DNA of 63,923 bases from Klebsormidium nitens (lineage: Eukaryota; Streptophyta; Klebsormidiophyceae; Klebsormidiales; Klebsormidiaceae), in contig DF237472.1 of the NCBI GenBank assembly GCA_000708835.1, positions 1-63,923 of the forward strand, given 5' to 3'. Below are positions 10,749 to 22,102 of the stretch, in pieces. Made by a program: the position numbers and the translations under genes. A model generated the notes under the pieces. It made no database searches, had not been told where the DNA came from, and was given only the letters and a program-made list of their open reading frames with translations. Within the stretch, counting starts at the first letter, position 1. Each line of letters begins with the position of its first letter.

Positions 10749-13700
10749 ATGGAAAAGGCCGCCCGGCGTACCAATGTGAAAACCCCGGAGGCCTCCTCCG
10801 ATGAAGTCAAGGGGGCAGCTCGGTTGCCATCTCTGCGGGGGCCCTCTAGAGAGAGGGTTTATTGCCGACGAGTGGGGTTCCTGCTCGTGTTTACCCTCTT
10901 CACTCTGTTCAGTTACTATGTGGCTGTTGTGAAGTTGCATCCACCTCTCCAGGTAACATATCAATCCTTCACCGGTTTGGGGCGAACGCCTGCTCAGAGT
11001 GCGGGGGTTGACACCATTTTTGCAGATCTGAGATCTGATGCCATGCGGGCGCCTCTGCCTGTTTCATCAATGCACCACTTATATTGCTACAGCTCGTTTG
11101 CGTGCATGACAATCTCACCACCCTGGCTATGCTGAAGTGCAGTGAAAGGTTGCCTGCTTCATAAGGCCCCATCTGTTGTCGTCGCACCCAAAAGACAGTG
11201 GCGGATCACATTCTTTACATTGAAAAGTTGGTTTTGCAACGTCCTCTCAAAAGAAGGTGCCACAAGCTTTGTGGTGCACCTAATGCAGAAACACCTCGAT
11301 CGCTTGAAACAGTCGATTGGACAAGCACCGGTCGCTTCCGTGTTGAGCTCATGAAGGCCCGGTTGCTTCCTTCCAGGCTGAGGCCTTCTATGCAGGAATG
11401 CATTGGACAGTTGGATAGGGCGTCTCTCGTTGGAATTGCCGTGGTTCAATAACAAAATCACATGTAGCAGGTCTCGTCCTCGCAAATGGCCTGTTTCAGC
11501 TGACTACGGACTTCTCCGATGTGACAGGGAGACTACATCTCCAAATTTTCCATCTTCCCGCACGCAAAGCGCCTCTCTCGGCAGCAGTCCCGCGACGGCA
11601 CTCAGGAGTCCAGCGATCCTGTCACGCTGTCCTCAGCGGATTGGAGTGCTGGCGACTTCACAAACTGGTTCTTCAGCAAACAGTTGGACAGTAAGAGTAA
11701 GTCGGACTCAGCAAAGTCAGATGAGAAGCAACTAGATAGGGACAGTGGTGGCAGCGGAGATGAAGAGGCGTCACAGAACGGGGATCTCTGGCAAGGGGCT
11801 GGCGAACTAGGCGCGCGGGCGAGCACGCAGACGGAGGCTGGGGATGACACCCTTCGGTTGCAGGGGCGGGAAATGGAGTCGGAACGGGGTTTGTCAGAAA
11901 GTGCGCAGAGGAGCGCAGGAGACGAGCCCGATGCGGAGTCGGGTGTAAAAGGGGAGCCTTCGAGCACTAAAGCGGCAAGCAAGAATGTTTCGTTTGGGGC
12001 GGCGGGCACAGACGTGGCGCTGACGTCAGCGCCGCTGCTCCGGGGGGGCAGCCGAAATGAGAGCACCCCGGTACTGAAGAAAGTGGTGGCGGAGCTGCGA
12101 AAGCAGGCGGAGGCCAATAAGCTATTGGCGGCGACGGTCAAGCTGCCGGAGGAGTTGCACGGGGCGACAGCGAACGCTGTAAGCTCTGGGGAAGAAGCTA
12201 GTAACGAGAGTGGGGAGAAGGGAAAAGCTGCAGAATTGGGGACAGGGGATGATGAGGATGAAGAGAGCGAGGGAGGGGCTGATGCACGGGGAGGGGCAGC
12301 GGCGGCAAAGCCGAGGAAAAAGAAAGGGGTGAGGATCTGCTTTCTTTCTGAATGGGGTTGAAGAAAGTAAGAATTTCTGGGACCGGGGTTGGGGATGCTT
12401 TTGGAAGGGGTGACATGGCTGGCTTTTCTTGCTTCAGCAAAAAATGCCTGGTCTTGGTATCGGTTGACCAATCAATAGCTGCGAAAGCCCCTGGTGAAAC
12501 CCCAAAACTTGCTACATCAGTACTTCTATCACTATCCTCGGTCTTGGTCCTAGAATGACTGATCCTCCTTGACTCTGCTCTGTCTGACAACAAGGGAGAG
12601 TAGATTGGTCATGCAGGATTCTCCGTGTGGTTGTATCCAATGGTTGTTGTTGTGGCCGAAACCAACGTGCATCAAAGCCCGCTCGATATTAGAGCGCCAC
12701 TGCATTCGGAGCATCAGTCATTGATAGTGTTGTCCAAAAGAGCTTGGTTTGAGAGACAACTGGACATGCCCTTATTGAAGGCGGTTGCAATGCTGCATTT
12801 GACATGCCCAGGGTTGCGTGCTGCTCTGAAATTTTTCTGATGAAGCATCATTGGTGCAAACATGGGGTATTACTGCTGCCCATAACCACGTGGATGCTGC
12901 AAATGAGCCACGTCTATGTTGTGCCTGTCTGCTTGCTTGGATCATTGAGGAATGAAGGAATCTGGCCGTCTTTGCTTCTACTCGTCCCCCGCTTGAATAC
13001 TCAAACAACGTCCTCTGGACACCTGGACAACGTCATCAAGACTCCAAGTGACTAGTCTTTTACAGCTCTATCAGAGTGTAGACAAAGAATTGATTCAGCT
13101 TTGGACCTGGCCACTATAGGAGGTCCCGCTCAAAGGAGAAACGCATAGTACTTTGAATCTGAAGAAAACCCGCAGTTTTCTGAAAGCTGATCGAAACCCT
13201 TGTCCCATGCAGAAGAAGTTCAACTCCCTGCCGGAGATCTGGAACCCGATCTCAGACGAGGGATACCACCAGTGTGTTGAAAGGGGAACAGACTGGCCAG
13301 GTATGTCTATAGAATCTCGCCTCTTTTGAAACCTCTCACTTGTCTCATATCGAGTTCTGGACAATCCTTTGCTGTTCGCGAATTCCTCTAATCTCGAACG
13401 AGTCGGAATCCTGGATCCAAGCACGCATGTAATGGAATCAAATTTTGGTAAAGATGCTGTCTTCTTCCAGGGCGTAATGACAAACATGAGATTGTAGCGG
13501 CGATAAGGCATTGCTTGGATTCTCTGAAGTTCCAGAGGACAGTGTTAACAGGTTATTTTAACCAAAGCTTTGTTTGTCTTCTAATATTGAATCTTGGGTC
13601 CAGCAAGCTGCTGCCCAAAGAGGCCACTGGTGCGGTGGTCTGTTGAGACCGTTGAACGTTTTTGCTGGAATGAACTCAAACCCGTTGTCCTCCTTCTATT

Positions 13701-16700
13701 TGCAGCGCCTCCAAAGGTCGAGGGGCGCGGATACTTTTACCCTGGCTTGGACGGGGGCCTCTCTCAACAGATATTTGAGGTGCGCATCTGCCACCTGTCA
13801 AAAATGTTGCTTGCCCTCTTTGTCGTGCTTTCCGCTTCTTGACCAACTGGGCCAAGAGATCCGACAACGCACGAGGACTGAAAGCCCGCTTTTGCTGTGA
13901 GGCCATCTTTGCTGATTGCCTGTTAGTCTCTACGGGCCAACACAAGATAGCCCAGTACATTGCCGTGTCTAGCTACTGCAAGATGGAAAAGTGTATGTAG
14001 GAGCATTCATCCCCAGTAAATAACCTCCTTTGAAAACGCGTAATTGCACCAGACGCCTATGTGAGCTGAAAGGACATCCTATCAATCTCTGTCGGATCGC
14101 CGTGCACAAACGTCCTGATCTGGCAACACAAATCCAGCGGCCGTGCTTGCCAAATCAAAACGGTGTTCTCATTTGCAAGAGCGCTCATGATTCTCCAACG
14201 TCTATTTCCACGTTTTTCCATTGGGATAGGTCTGTGTGCCCTCTGACGAAAATAGGATTCTGTGATTCTCCACCTTGTGCCGACACGTCCGTTTTCGCTT
14301 GCAATCAGTACCACACATTCGCACACAGCTGAGTCCGCGACCTTGACCTTTTTACGCTCTGCATCTCCGCACCCACCCCGAGCCCCGACCAGATTGATCC
14401 TTCCTGTGTGCATTCATCTTACCAGATGTAAGCACACTTTCTCAGGAAAGCATCTCTATCCTAATCACTTTCCTTAGAGAGAGACCAAAAACCATAACCC
14501 GCGTAGTGCAAGCCAGGGGCTGTCATTCATTAGTAAGGCCGATCGCGCTCTGAGCCTGCACGAGCTTTCAACTGACTAACTGTAAGCACAGTCCAACGTC
14601 AGATCGACACTTGTTCTGTACTTTCTGCAGATTACCAACTCGGTAGCCGTGGCCCGGATACTCAACGTAACGTTAGTGATTCCGCAGCTAGGCCTAGACC
14701 CGTACTGGAAGGACGGAAGGTACGTACCGCTTCCCACTCCTTCCCCTTATCTTAGTCGGCTTCATCTCCTGAAATCTGTTCTGCGTGTTGCGTTTCTCAG
14801 TCTCTCTGCCAGCTGTGATCCAATTTGTCTGCGAGTGGCCCAGCTGTCTTTAGGCCTTTGCTATAACCGCAGCAACGCTTCGACCATTCTTGACCCGGAT
14901 TACTTTCGCTAGTCACTTGCGTCCCCCAGTCGTCAATCAACTGGTCCAGAAAGTCCCCGCTCTAGTTTCTTTAGAAATCAAACATCCCAAGTCCTTTCTC
15001 CTCCATGCAGCAACTTCACGACCATTTTTGACATAGACCAGTTTCGCTGCAGACTTTACTTTCCTACTTCTGACTCAAGTGGTCTAGAAAAAGTCCCGCT
15101 CTAGTTCTGTCAGAACATCAATCATCCCCAGTCCTTTCCCCTGCGTGCAGCAACTTCATGACCATTTTTGACCTGGACCATTTTCGCTGGTAACTTTCGT
15201 CCCCCACTTGTCATCCAACTGATCCAAAGTATCTCGCTCTAGTTTCTTCTACCATCCCCAGTCTTTTCTCCTCCGTGCAGCAATTTCACTACCATTTTTG
15301 ACCTGGACCACTTCCGTCGGACCCTTGCTGACGACATTCGGGTTGTCACCGTATCCGAGCTGCCGGATCGCGAGGAGATGCGCAACGAGTACTTTTGGAA
15401 GATCATCGACCGGATACCCTACGGGCGAGAGGACCAGTACGTCAGCAAGTTTTACGATTCGTTTGCACCGGATCAGGTGAGCTTAAACCCCTTCGAATCG
15501 AAGAAAGATTCTAGTTGTGCAGTCTTTCCAGGCACCGCAGAATCTGGGAATCCCAGGTGCCTTAAGGAATGAGTACTACCGGCAGATTGACCAGAGAGCC
15601 TACGTTCACACGTCGGCGGACTTTCACGACGCGCTCTCGACGAACACGCAGAACCCCGACCTTAAAAAGTACCTGCTCCGCATTCTTACCCCCAAACTAA
15701 CCCTAAAAAGTAGTTGCTCCGTATCGTGATCCCCAAACTAACCTCCCCCGTTCCAAAGCGCTTTCCTAATTCCTAACCCAGTTATGTCATCTTTCTTGGG
15801 TACGAAGCAGCACCTCTAAGCGGGAGGATTAGCCTGCTGAAATCAAAAAATTTTGTTACGTGAACGAAACCCTTGCGGTGTTATGACCCCCTTCCGGGTG
15901 TCAGTACGTCTCGTGCATCTTCGGAGACGTACACTTCTTGTGCAGTGCCATACTTGTTACCACTTGCGTGCCGAAAAAGTGGTTCGTCGGCACCATTTCC
16001 CGTGGGTACCTCCGTAAAGCACCTGTCGATGTGCTTTTCTTTGACTTTTAACCCGTTTTGTGTCTCTGCTAAAAGATCTCCTCCGCCAGCTTACTCCCCT
16101 TACCTGAATCTCTCCCCATCACAGCTTACCAAGTCGTACAGCTTCTTCAGCGCGCTCGACATTTATCTCTGCCCTTCCTCGAGTAAGCCCCGCTGATCCT
16201 CTTGCCCTCCGATCCTTGGTGCGAGTATACTTTAGACCGTTTTCATACCCGCCATTGCAGGTTACCAAGTCGTACAGCTTCTCCACGGCGCTCGACGTCT
16301 ACCTCCGCCCCCCCGTTCGAGACGCTCTGGAGACCCCATCGTACTAGAGCTTTCTTCTTGCATAACTTGGTGAACTCCGCTTGCAGGTTACGGAGTCGAA
16401 CAGCTCTTCACGGCGCTCGACGTCTACCTCCGCCCCCTCCTCGAGAAGCTGCGCTCGCCCCTCTTACAACCTGCATATTCTTTTTGCATGGCGTGTTTAT
16501 GTTCTTAGACCGCCTTTAATCGTGAATTGTTCCCCTACCAGGTTACCAAGTCGTACAGCTTCTTCACGGCGCTCGACGTCTACCTCCGCCCCCCCCTCGA
16601 GAAGCTGCGCTGCCGCGCCAAGTACCAGGCCCTCAAGTTCCACCCCCATATTGTCTCCACCGCGCAGCGCCTCGTCGCGCGCATGCGCGAGAAGGCCAAG

Positions 16701-19266
16701 GGGCCGTTTCTGGCCCTCCACCTCCGGTTCGAAACGGACATGGTCATGTATTCCGCCCGGTGTGAATACGGGATCAACGAACCGGAGGAGATCAAGTACT
16801 GGGACGAGCAGCGGGAGGTGCGAGGGTGGCCGAAACCGGAGCCGGATGACGTCATGCGGGGTCAGGGCCGGTGCCCGGCCACGCCGGGCGAGGTCGGGCG
16901 GTGGCTGCAGGCGATGGGTTTTAATGAATCGACGCAGGTGATTTGACACTTTCATTTTGTCCTGTCACGTTTGTCTTTTCAGTGTAGTGAGAGTGTCGAG
17001 TCTGTCAGAAGCAGTTTCTGGCGATGCCAGGGGAGGTCGGGCGGTTGCTGCAGGCAATGGGTTTCAACGAGTCTCGCCGGTGACTTGACACCAGCGAGTT
17101 TCTTTGGTTTGTCATGCCTCTGTGGTTCAGCGATTGTGCCAACTATTTTCAGAAGCGCGGTCCGGCAACATTGGGGGAGGTTGCAGGCGATGTACGCACC
17201 AAGTTCATTGAATTGAGTTGACACCGATTTGCTCGTTTGAATCAGAAGGTGTCGGTCTCATGAAAGTATGTGCCAAGTCTTTTCTGGTATCGTATTTGGG
17301 GTCGATGGGATGCCCAGAGGTGGCTTTGAGCTTGGAAGTTCGGCGTTTAGTTGATCATTTAGAGTTTGCTCTTGTCTTTTCGTGCAAGAGTCTGCGAGCA
17401 GCACCTGGTACCCAAACATTTGCTACTGGATCAGAGTTGACACCGAGTCGTGTCTCATAGACATGTGACGGTATCAAGTTTGCCCAAGTGACACGTTTTT
17501 GTGATATGGAGTTTTGACACACTTTTTCTCTTTTTGGATTTTCAAAACGAATTTGTGGGCTATTTTTTGCAGGTATACCTTGCGTCCGGGGCGATCTACC
17601 ACGAAGACGTGTTCATGCCTGACTTCATGGACATGTTTCCGAACACCGTCAGAAAGGTGGGCTCTTCTTGCCAGTATTTCAGGGGTATAAGCTCCAGCAG
17701 ATGGTGCCTTCAAGCTTCAGTAACTGTTCACGTCTCTGATTGTCACATGCATTAAATCTAGCGTCAAGATTTTGCGCTGAGGATCGTTCGACCAAGGAAC
17801 AAAGAGACCTGGCAGTGTTCCGGCGGTGACGAGAATGGACAAAGGATGTCAGGATTCCTTTTGAACGGGCTCGACCCAGGCAGACGGTTCGTCCAATCAA
17901 AGCAGGGCCACACGAAGTTGCGAGGCTCAGAGAACTACTTAATTTTGCAGCCTGTGTTATAGAAATGCGTGGTTCTTCTCTTGTGGCAAATTGCACAGTC
18001 GCCCAATCGTAATATACGTGATTGTCTTCTTGGACAGATTGTCTGCAAGCGAGTAATAAAAGAGGACGTGCGACGACCCACTTCCGAATGCTCGCAGGAG
18101 GACCCTGTTTACCCAGACGTTGTGCTCTTGAGAGTATCGTTCCTTACTTTCATTAGGTCCTTACTTTTTGTCAGGTCTCAAACTTGATTCTGTGAGAACT
18201 GGCGTGATTACTTTTTGATTCTTTGATAACCCGTTTTCCGCCTGCTTCCAAAAGGACCTCTTCACGCCGGAGGAGGTCCAGATAGGTTTCTGTTTAACTT
18301 GAACCCTATTTGATAACCCATTTCCCGCCTGCTTCCAGGAGGACCTCTTCACGCCGGAGGAGGTCCAGATAAGTTTCTGTTTAATGTGAATCCGTTTCGA
18401 TATTCCGTTTTTCGTCCGCTGCCAGGAGGACCTCTTCACGCCGGAGGAGGCCGCTCTTCTGAAGGGCAAGAACAACATCCTAGCGGGGATCGACTTCGAG
18501 GTGCTGGTGAACGCTGACGTCACGGCGCTGACGTTCCACGGCATGATGAAGTCATCAATTTCAGGTGCGTTGACTTGTAAATGATTCCCCGTCATTGTGA
18601 CAGGTGAAAAACTGACGTCATCAAGACGTCGTGTGCTGAGCTTTTGAAAGTCTTAAGGGCGGTGGTTCCCGTAGCGAATGTGCTGAAAAGCTGTTTGAAG
18701 CTCTTCGATCAGTGCTCTGCAGTGCGCAGAACAAAGGCGACCTCGGTCGACTGACCGTGCTCGTAGATCTTAAGATCGTTTGAGAGTTCGCTTTCGGATT
18801 TGAATGTTGGGTCTACTCACTGGTCCTTACACAAAGTTGACAGAGCAAATGCAAATCAAACAGCCTGCTACGTCGATCATCTTTCCCTGTGAACCCTTTT
18901 AGCACAGCCAGGAAATTACGCAGGGAACAAACAAGTTTTGATCAGGCAAGTCCTGTCTTTGTCGATTCATGGACTTGCTCGCACGCTTGCCAATCCAATT
19001 AGCCCTTGCCATCTGCATACACATTCCTAATTGCTGAGGAATAGTCTCTTAACCACCTTGCAGGTCATAGGAATTGGCTCGGCTTCAAGAGGACGTTGAC
19101 GTACCCGTTATGGGAAAGTGCGAGATTGCGGACTCTCGCCTGGAAGGAGTTCAAGACTCTAGCCAAGAAAGCTACGATTTACGGGCAGCCCCTGCAACGC
19201 AGTGGGGTGGAAGTTATGGGCAATCCGGTGCCAGAGTGTATGTGTCAAGAACAAACAAACGCGTAA
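10749..19266 (+). CDS. GT106 family (plant O-fucosyltransferase-like) Golgi glycosyltransferase, paralogue B
   Basis: Exons: 10749-10952, 11528-12328, 13213-13300, 13706-13779, 14631-14719, 15281-15476, 15532-15720, 16542-16937, 17573-17656, 18426-18564, 19064-19266. Total 2463 nt, 820 aa, phases consistent. A basic N-terminus leads into one membrane anchor (about residues 43-61). Exon 2 then supplies a 267-residue Ser/Glu/Gly-rich stem, far longer than in paralogue A. Family landmarks are DEGYHQC, DGGLSQQ, NVTLVIPQLGLDPYW, KLRCRAKYQALKF, HLRFETDM (about 607-614), CPATPGEVGRWLQAMGF, LASG and a terminal NPVPECMCQ. The family acts on cell-wall or protein glycans in the Golgi; donor and acceptor cannot be told apart here. 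Oddities: a 42-bp tandem duplication at the end of exon 7 shifts the donor. Exon 8 fuses what are two exons in A, and exons 9-10 split one. Introns 2, 4 and 11 hold nothing recognisable. Confidence 0.88.
14860..15280 (+). repeat. Three acceptor-side copies of GT106-B exon 6
   Basis: The real exon starts at 15281 with CAG|CAATTTCACTACC. Near-copies of the acceptor and first ~40 exon bases (encoding NFTTIFDLDHFR in the real one) start at about 14873, 15011 and 15151, periods 130-140 bp. The intervening intron text (pyrimidine tract, CTAGTTTCTT, CCCAGTC) repeats too, so whole intron-plus-exon-edge units were duplicated. Confidence 0.9.
15660..15742 (+). repeat. 42-bp tandem duplication across the exon 7 donor of GT106-B
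   Basis: CCTTAAAAAGTACCTGCTCC...CCCCAAACTAACC is followed at once by CCTAAAAAGTAGTTGCTCC...CCCCAAACTAACC. In the first copy no in-phase GT follows the expected exon end. Only the second copy offers an in-phase donor (CTCC|GTATCG at 15720/15721). The model therefore reads through the first copy, adding about a dozen residues. Confidence 0.7.
16120..16541 (+). repeat. Three acceptor-side copies of GT106-B exon 8
   Basis: TTACCAAGTCGTACAGCTTC and the following GCGCTCGACGTCTACCTCCG occur near 16126, 16261 and 16387 before the real exon at 16542 (spacings about 135, 126 and 155 bp). Each copy has its own acceptor-like AG. The copies stop matching after 60-90 bp and their frames are not continuous with the rest of the exon. 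Confidence 0.9.
16985..17230 (+). repeat. Donor-side copies of GT106-B exon 8
   Basis: After the donor at 16937/16938, the exon end (GCGAGGTCGGGCGG...GCAGGCGATGGGTTTTAA) recurs near 17025-17085 as GGGAGGTCGGGCGG...GGCAATGGGTTTCAA followed by GGTGACTTGACA. A more decayed copy lies near 17165-17225. Both are on the intron side of the donor. Confidence 0.8.
18240..18425 (+). repeat. Two young acceptor-side copies of GT106-B exon 10
   Basis: GGACCTCTTCACGCCGGAGG occurs three times at 87-88 bp spacing, the last being the real exon at 18426. The first two units are nearly identical, including the intron filler AGTTTCTGTTTAA, so this duplication is recent. The first copy has lost its acceptor AG (CCAAAAGG). 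Confidence 0.9.
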
Positions 19267-20978
19267 CGACGAATGTAAACTAATAAAAACATAGACCATT
19301 AAGGATCATTTGAACGCTCGCCATTTAGCCGAGGTGTACCGGTCGCGCGCATGTGACCACTTGAACAAGTCGCTTATAGCATCCCTTGAACACGATTGTT
19401 GAGTCCCAACCAGAGCGTTTGGCCCGTGTCAGTGTCTTTGCAGAGCCTGCTGCATTTTTAAGTGTTTGAATTCCAGTCTCAGAGCCGAGGCCGGTCAAGA
19501 AAGGCATTGAAAGATCGAGGGAATCATCATGGCATGTCAGCCTGTGCTCGGGTCGTCGTCAAAGTGATTCGATCGATTCATGCAGACTCGAGGGGGTCAC
19601 CATGCGCATCGTTGAATGCTTGCGCAGTGAGTAGACGGTACATACAGGGCCAGGCTCGGCAGACCGTACTTTTCGTTCATGCCTTTCGATCGCGTGGCTG
19701 CCCATGCAACGTACCAACAGCTGTACTGGATTTTCAAAACTTAGAAACTAATTACTCAATTCAACAGATTCCAGCACTAGCTGCGCTAGTAGGACCGCGG
19801 TCCGATTTGCGGCGCTGCTACAACTTGGCAAGGAATGGATTCACATTATAAGCTTTTTGGTTACATCATTGCCAGAGCCACGCTGGCCCCAGCATAATCT
19901 ATTGTTACAACGCGCCGTCATATATGTATGTATTGTTCAAAGCTATGCTGGCACCGCTTATCTTATACTGATACGATCGAAGTTACCATACAATCGCGGT
20001 TCTGGGTTCAGCCTGTGAGTCGTGCGAGGGCCCAGTACGCAATCAGCATCCAGACCGTACCCATGAGTACAAACTTCCACATGAGTAGTAAGTCGTTAAT
20101 TGATTCGCTCTCACTCAGACCGGACCGTCTGCATGTAGCTCAAGCTCCTCCTGAAACGAATCCGACGAGGGCGCATGCACTAGCTTGTGATGTGATATAT
20201 GCATATATGGCCCAGTGGATAAGCAAGTTAAGCACGATTTAGTGCCCGGCACTGGATCAAGAGTTGAATAAAGGGTAAGCGAATGATTGAACCGGCTTAC
20301 AGGACGAAGTAAACACAGTCTGCACGATTCAACGAATCATCCCCGTTCAGCTTTCTTGGTAAATCTATTCCAGACCGTCTTTGTATGTCGGTCTGGGTAC
20401 CATTGTGCTGCGCGTCTTCTCCTTGGCATTCAATGGACATGTCCAAAAGGAGAGTTGCTTTGCAGATGGTGGCAACGAACATTAGTGCCCGGGTGCTTCA
20501 ACTCAAATGCAGGTATGGAGCTCTATAAACGCAATTCTGTCAGGACTCCTAGCATTTAAAGGCAGAAAGTTTGGGAGAAAGATGTGCATTGAAAGGCTAG
20601 CTGAACTGTGTATATGCAACATTATAAAGCGCAAGTCAACACCAAAAGTCTTATGATACATATTTTACAGTACACGAAAGCCGAGCTTGCAGACTAATTG
20701 CCTGCACAGGGACAAGAAAGAGAGGGTCCGGGTTAACTTGACAAGGAAGATCCAGTGAGGAGCATGGACTTGCAGTCGGTTGAGAAGTGAAGGCCAGTGG
20801 ACCTCAAAATCTAGCACTCGCGCAAAGGCACAGAGCAAAAGGGCCACTCACTTTCGTATGAAAGGATGAGGCTGGAATGAATGCTAGTCAGAACGTAGAC
20901 AACGCTTGGAAACATGCAAGCAGGGACTAGCGCCGAACAGCAGGGTGTCAAGCTCGTTTCATGCAGCAGACGCCATAC
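19267..20978. other. Intergenic spacer, no gene recognised
   Basis: Lies between the 3' end of GT106-B and the 3' end of the Gly/Met-rich gene (tail to tail). A TAATAAAAA stretch just after the stop near 19282 could serve polyadenylation. ORFs here are short and lack splice-consistent extension or family similarity. Confidence 0.45.
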
Positions 20979-22102
20979 CTAGTAGTTTCCACCCATCCCC
21001 CCCTGGTTGCCTCCAAACAGTTTCTTCTCCCCTGCGTTGACTGCAGCCCTCTCAATCCCCCCCACAATGCCACCCCCTCCCTGATTCTCCCCTCCCATCA
21101 TTCCCCCCCCTCCCATACCCCCCTGGCCCATTCCTCCTCCCATGCCCCCCCCCATTCCTTCCTGTCCCATACCCCCCCCCCATGCCCCCCTGGTTAAACT
21201 CCCCCCCCATGCCACCCTGACGGCCCATTTCTTCACCCATTCCCTGCCCCATTCCCCCGTTCATTCCTTGCCCCATTCCTCCTTCCATGCCCCCCTGCTG
21301 ATCTGTTCCACCCCCCATTCCCTGACCCATTCCACCCATTCCCCCCTGATCCATGCCCCCTCCCATCGTGCCCCCCTCCATGTTAGAGCCAGTGCCCACC
21401 CCCCCGGCATTGTCATAACCTGGACAGGGTTGAATGTGACACGTGAATCCACTAATACACTGAGCCTAATTCTCTGCATTTATGCTCACGATTTCAACCT
21501 CACAACCGAGGTCCTTGCATGGAGCAGAATATTTCACACATTGAATGTTAGTTCTAATTGTCAAGCAGTTTGGGCAATACCAATTTCAGAAAGCAGCTGT
21601 CGGACATGACACCGCTCTTCGACCCAATACTGAGCAATTCCAACCAGCTTTCCTAGTTTTCGGCTATGTCATTAGAATGCACTGAGTAGCTTCCAGCATT
21701 GGAATCACTTGCGAGCTGTGAGAAACATCGACCCAACTTGATTCAAGTAGGAGTTTATCAGCTCTCCATTTGGCTTTAATAGTACATCTCTTTGTCTTGT
21801 CATTCCGGGTTTGTATCATCATGGAATCCCAATTGAACATCTCGTGTTTCATTCGAGTTGAATTGCAGATGCCGATCCAAGCTCCGCAGTGATTGAAAGA
21901 GAGAACCTTTCATGGAGAGAGAGAACTATAAATGGACAACTTATGGTCCTTTCGAATTGACAGATGATCCAAGCTCAGCAATTCATCGAACAAGCAATTG
22001 CATGGCATCCCACTGGCATACATTGTGCACAGCTTGAATTTGGAGTTTCTCACCTTGGTCGGCGCTGCTGCCTCCCTTCAGGACCTGCTTGAGCTTGTTC
22101 AT
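20979..22102 (-). CDS. Small Gly/Met-rich low-complexity protein, frame broken by a C-run
   Basis: Two exons fit: 22102-22054 (start MNKLKQVLKGGSSADQ) and 21419-20979, joined with a split Gly codon. The second exon is built of MGQGMGGG- and QGGMGG-like repeats and ends GGNQGGMGGNY-stop. The exons total 490 nt, one base too many. The frame carrying the N-terminus and the frame carrying the natural C-terminus meet at a run of ten C (21172-21181, plus strand). With nine the protein would be about 162 aa; with ten it runs into an Arg/Gly-rich frame. I do not recognise a family. Such Gly/Met repeats are usually disordered. No signal peptide or membrane segment is seen. The opposite-strand Pro-rich ORF is a shadow. 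Confidence 0.6.
21172..21181 (-). other. Ten-base C homopolymer at the frame switch
   Basis: Upstream of this run the Gly/Met pattern is in one frame; downstream the same pattern continues in the next frame. Removing one C restores a continuous low-complexity reading. It may be an assembly error, a length polymorphism or a true frameshift. Confidence 0.7.

Noticed and set aside
11602-12471. 289-codon minus-strand ORF
   Set aside because: It lies antisense to the GC-rich stem exon of GT106-B, whose frame has correct splice phases. It is Ser/Pro-rich, as expected for an antisense shadow.
2144-19266. Transposon as the source of the intronic repeats
   Set aside because: No terminal inverted repeats, target-site duplications or transposase-like frames. 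Each array matches only its own flanking exon.
21142-21609. Pro/His/Ser-rich plus-strand ORF
   Set aside because: Complement of the Gly/Met repeats on the other strand; no splice support.
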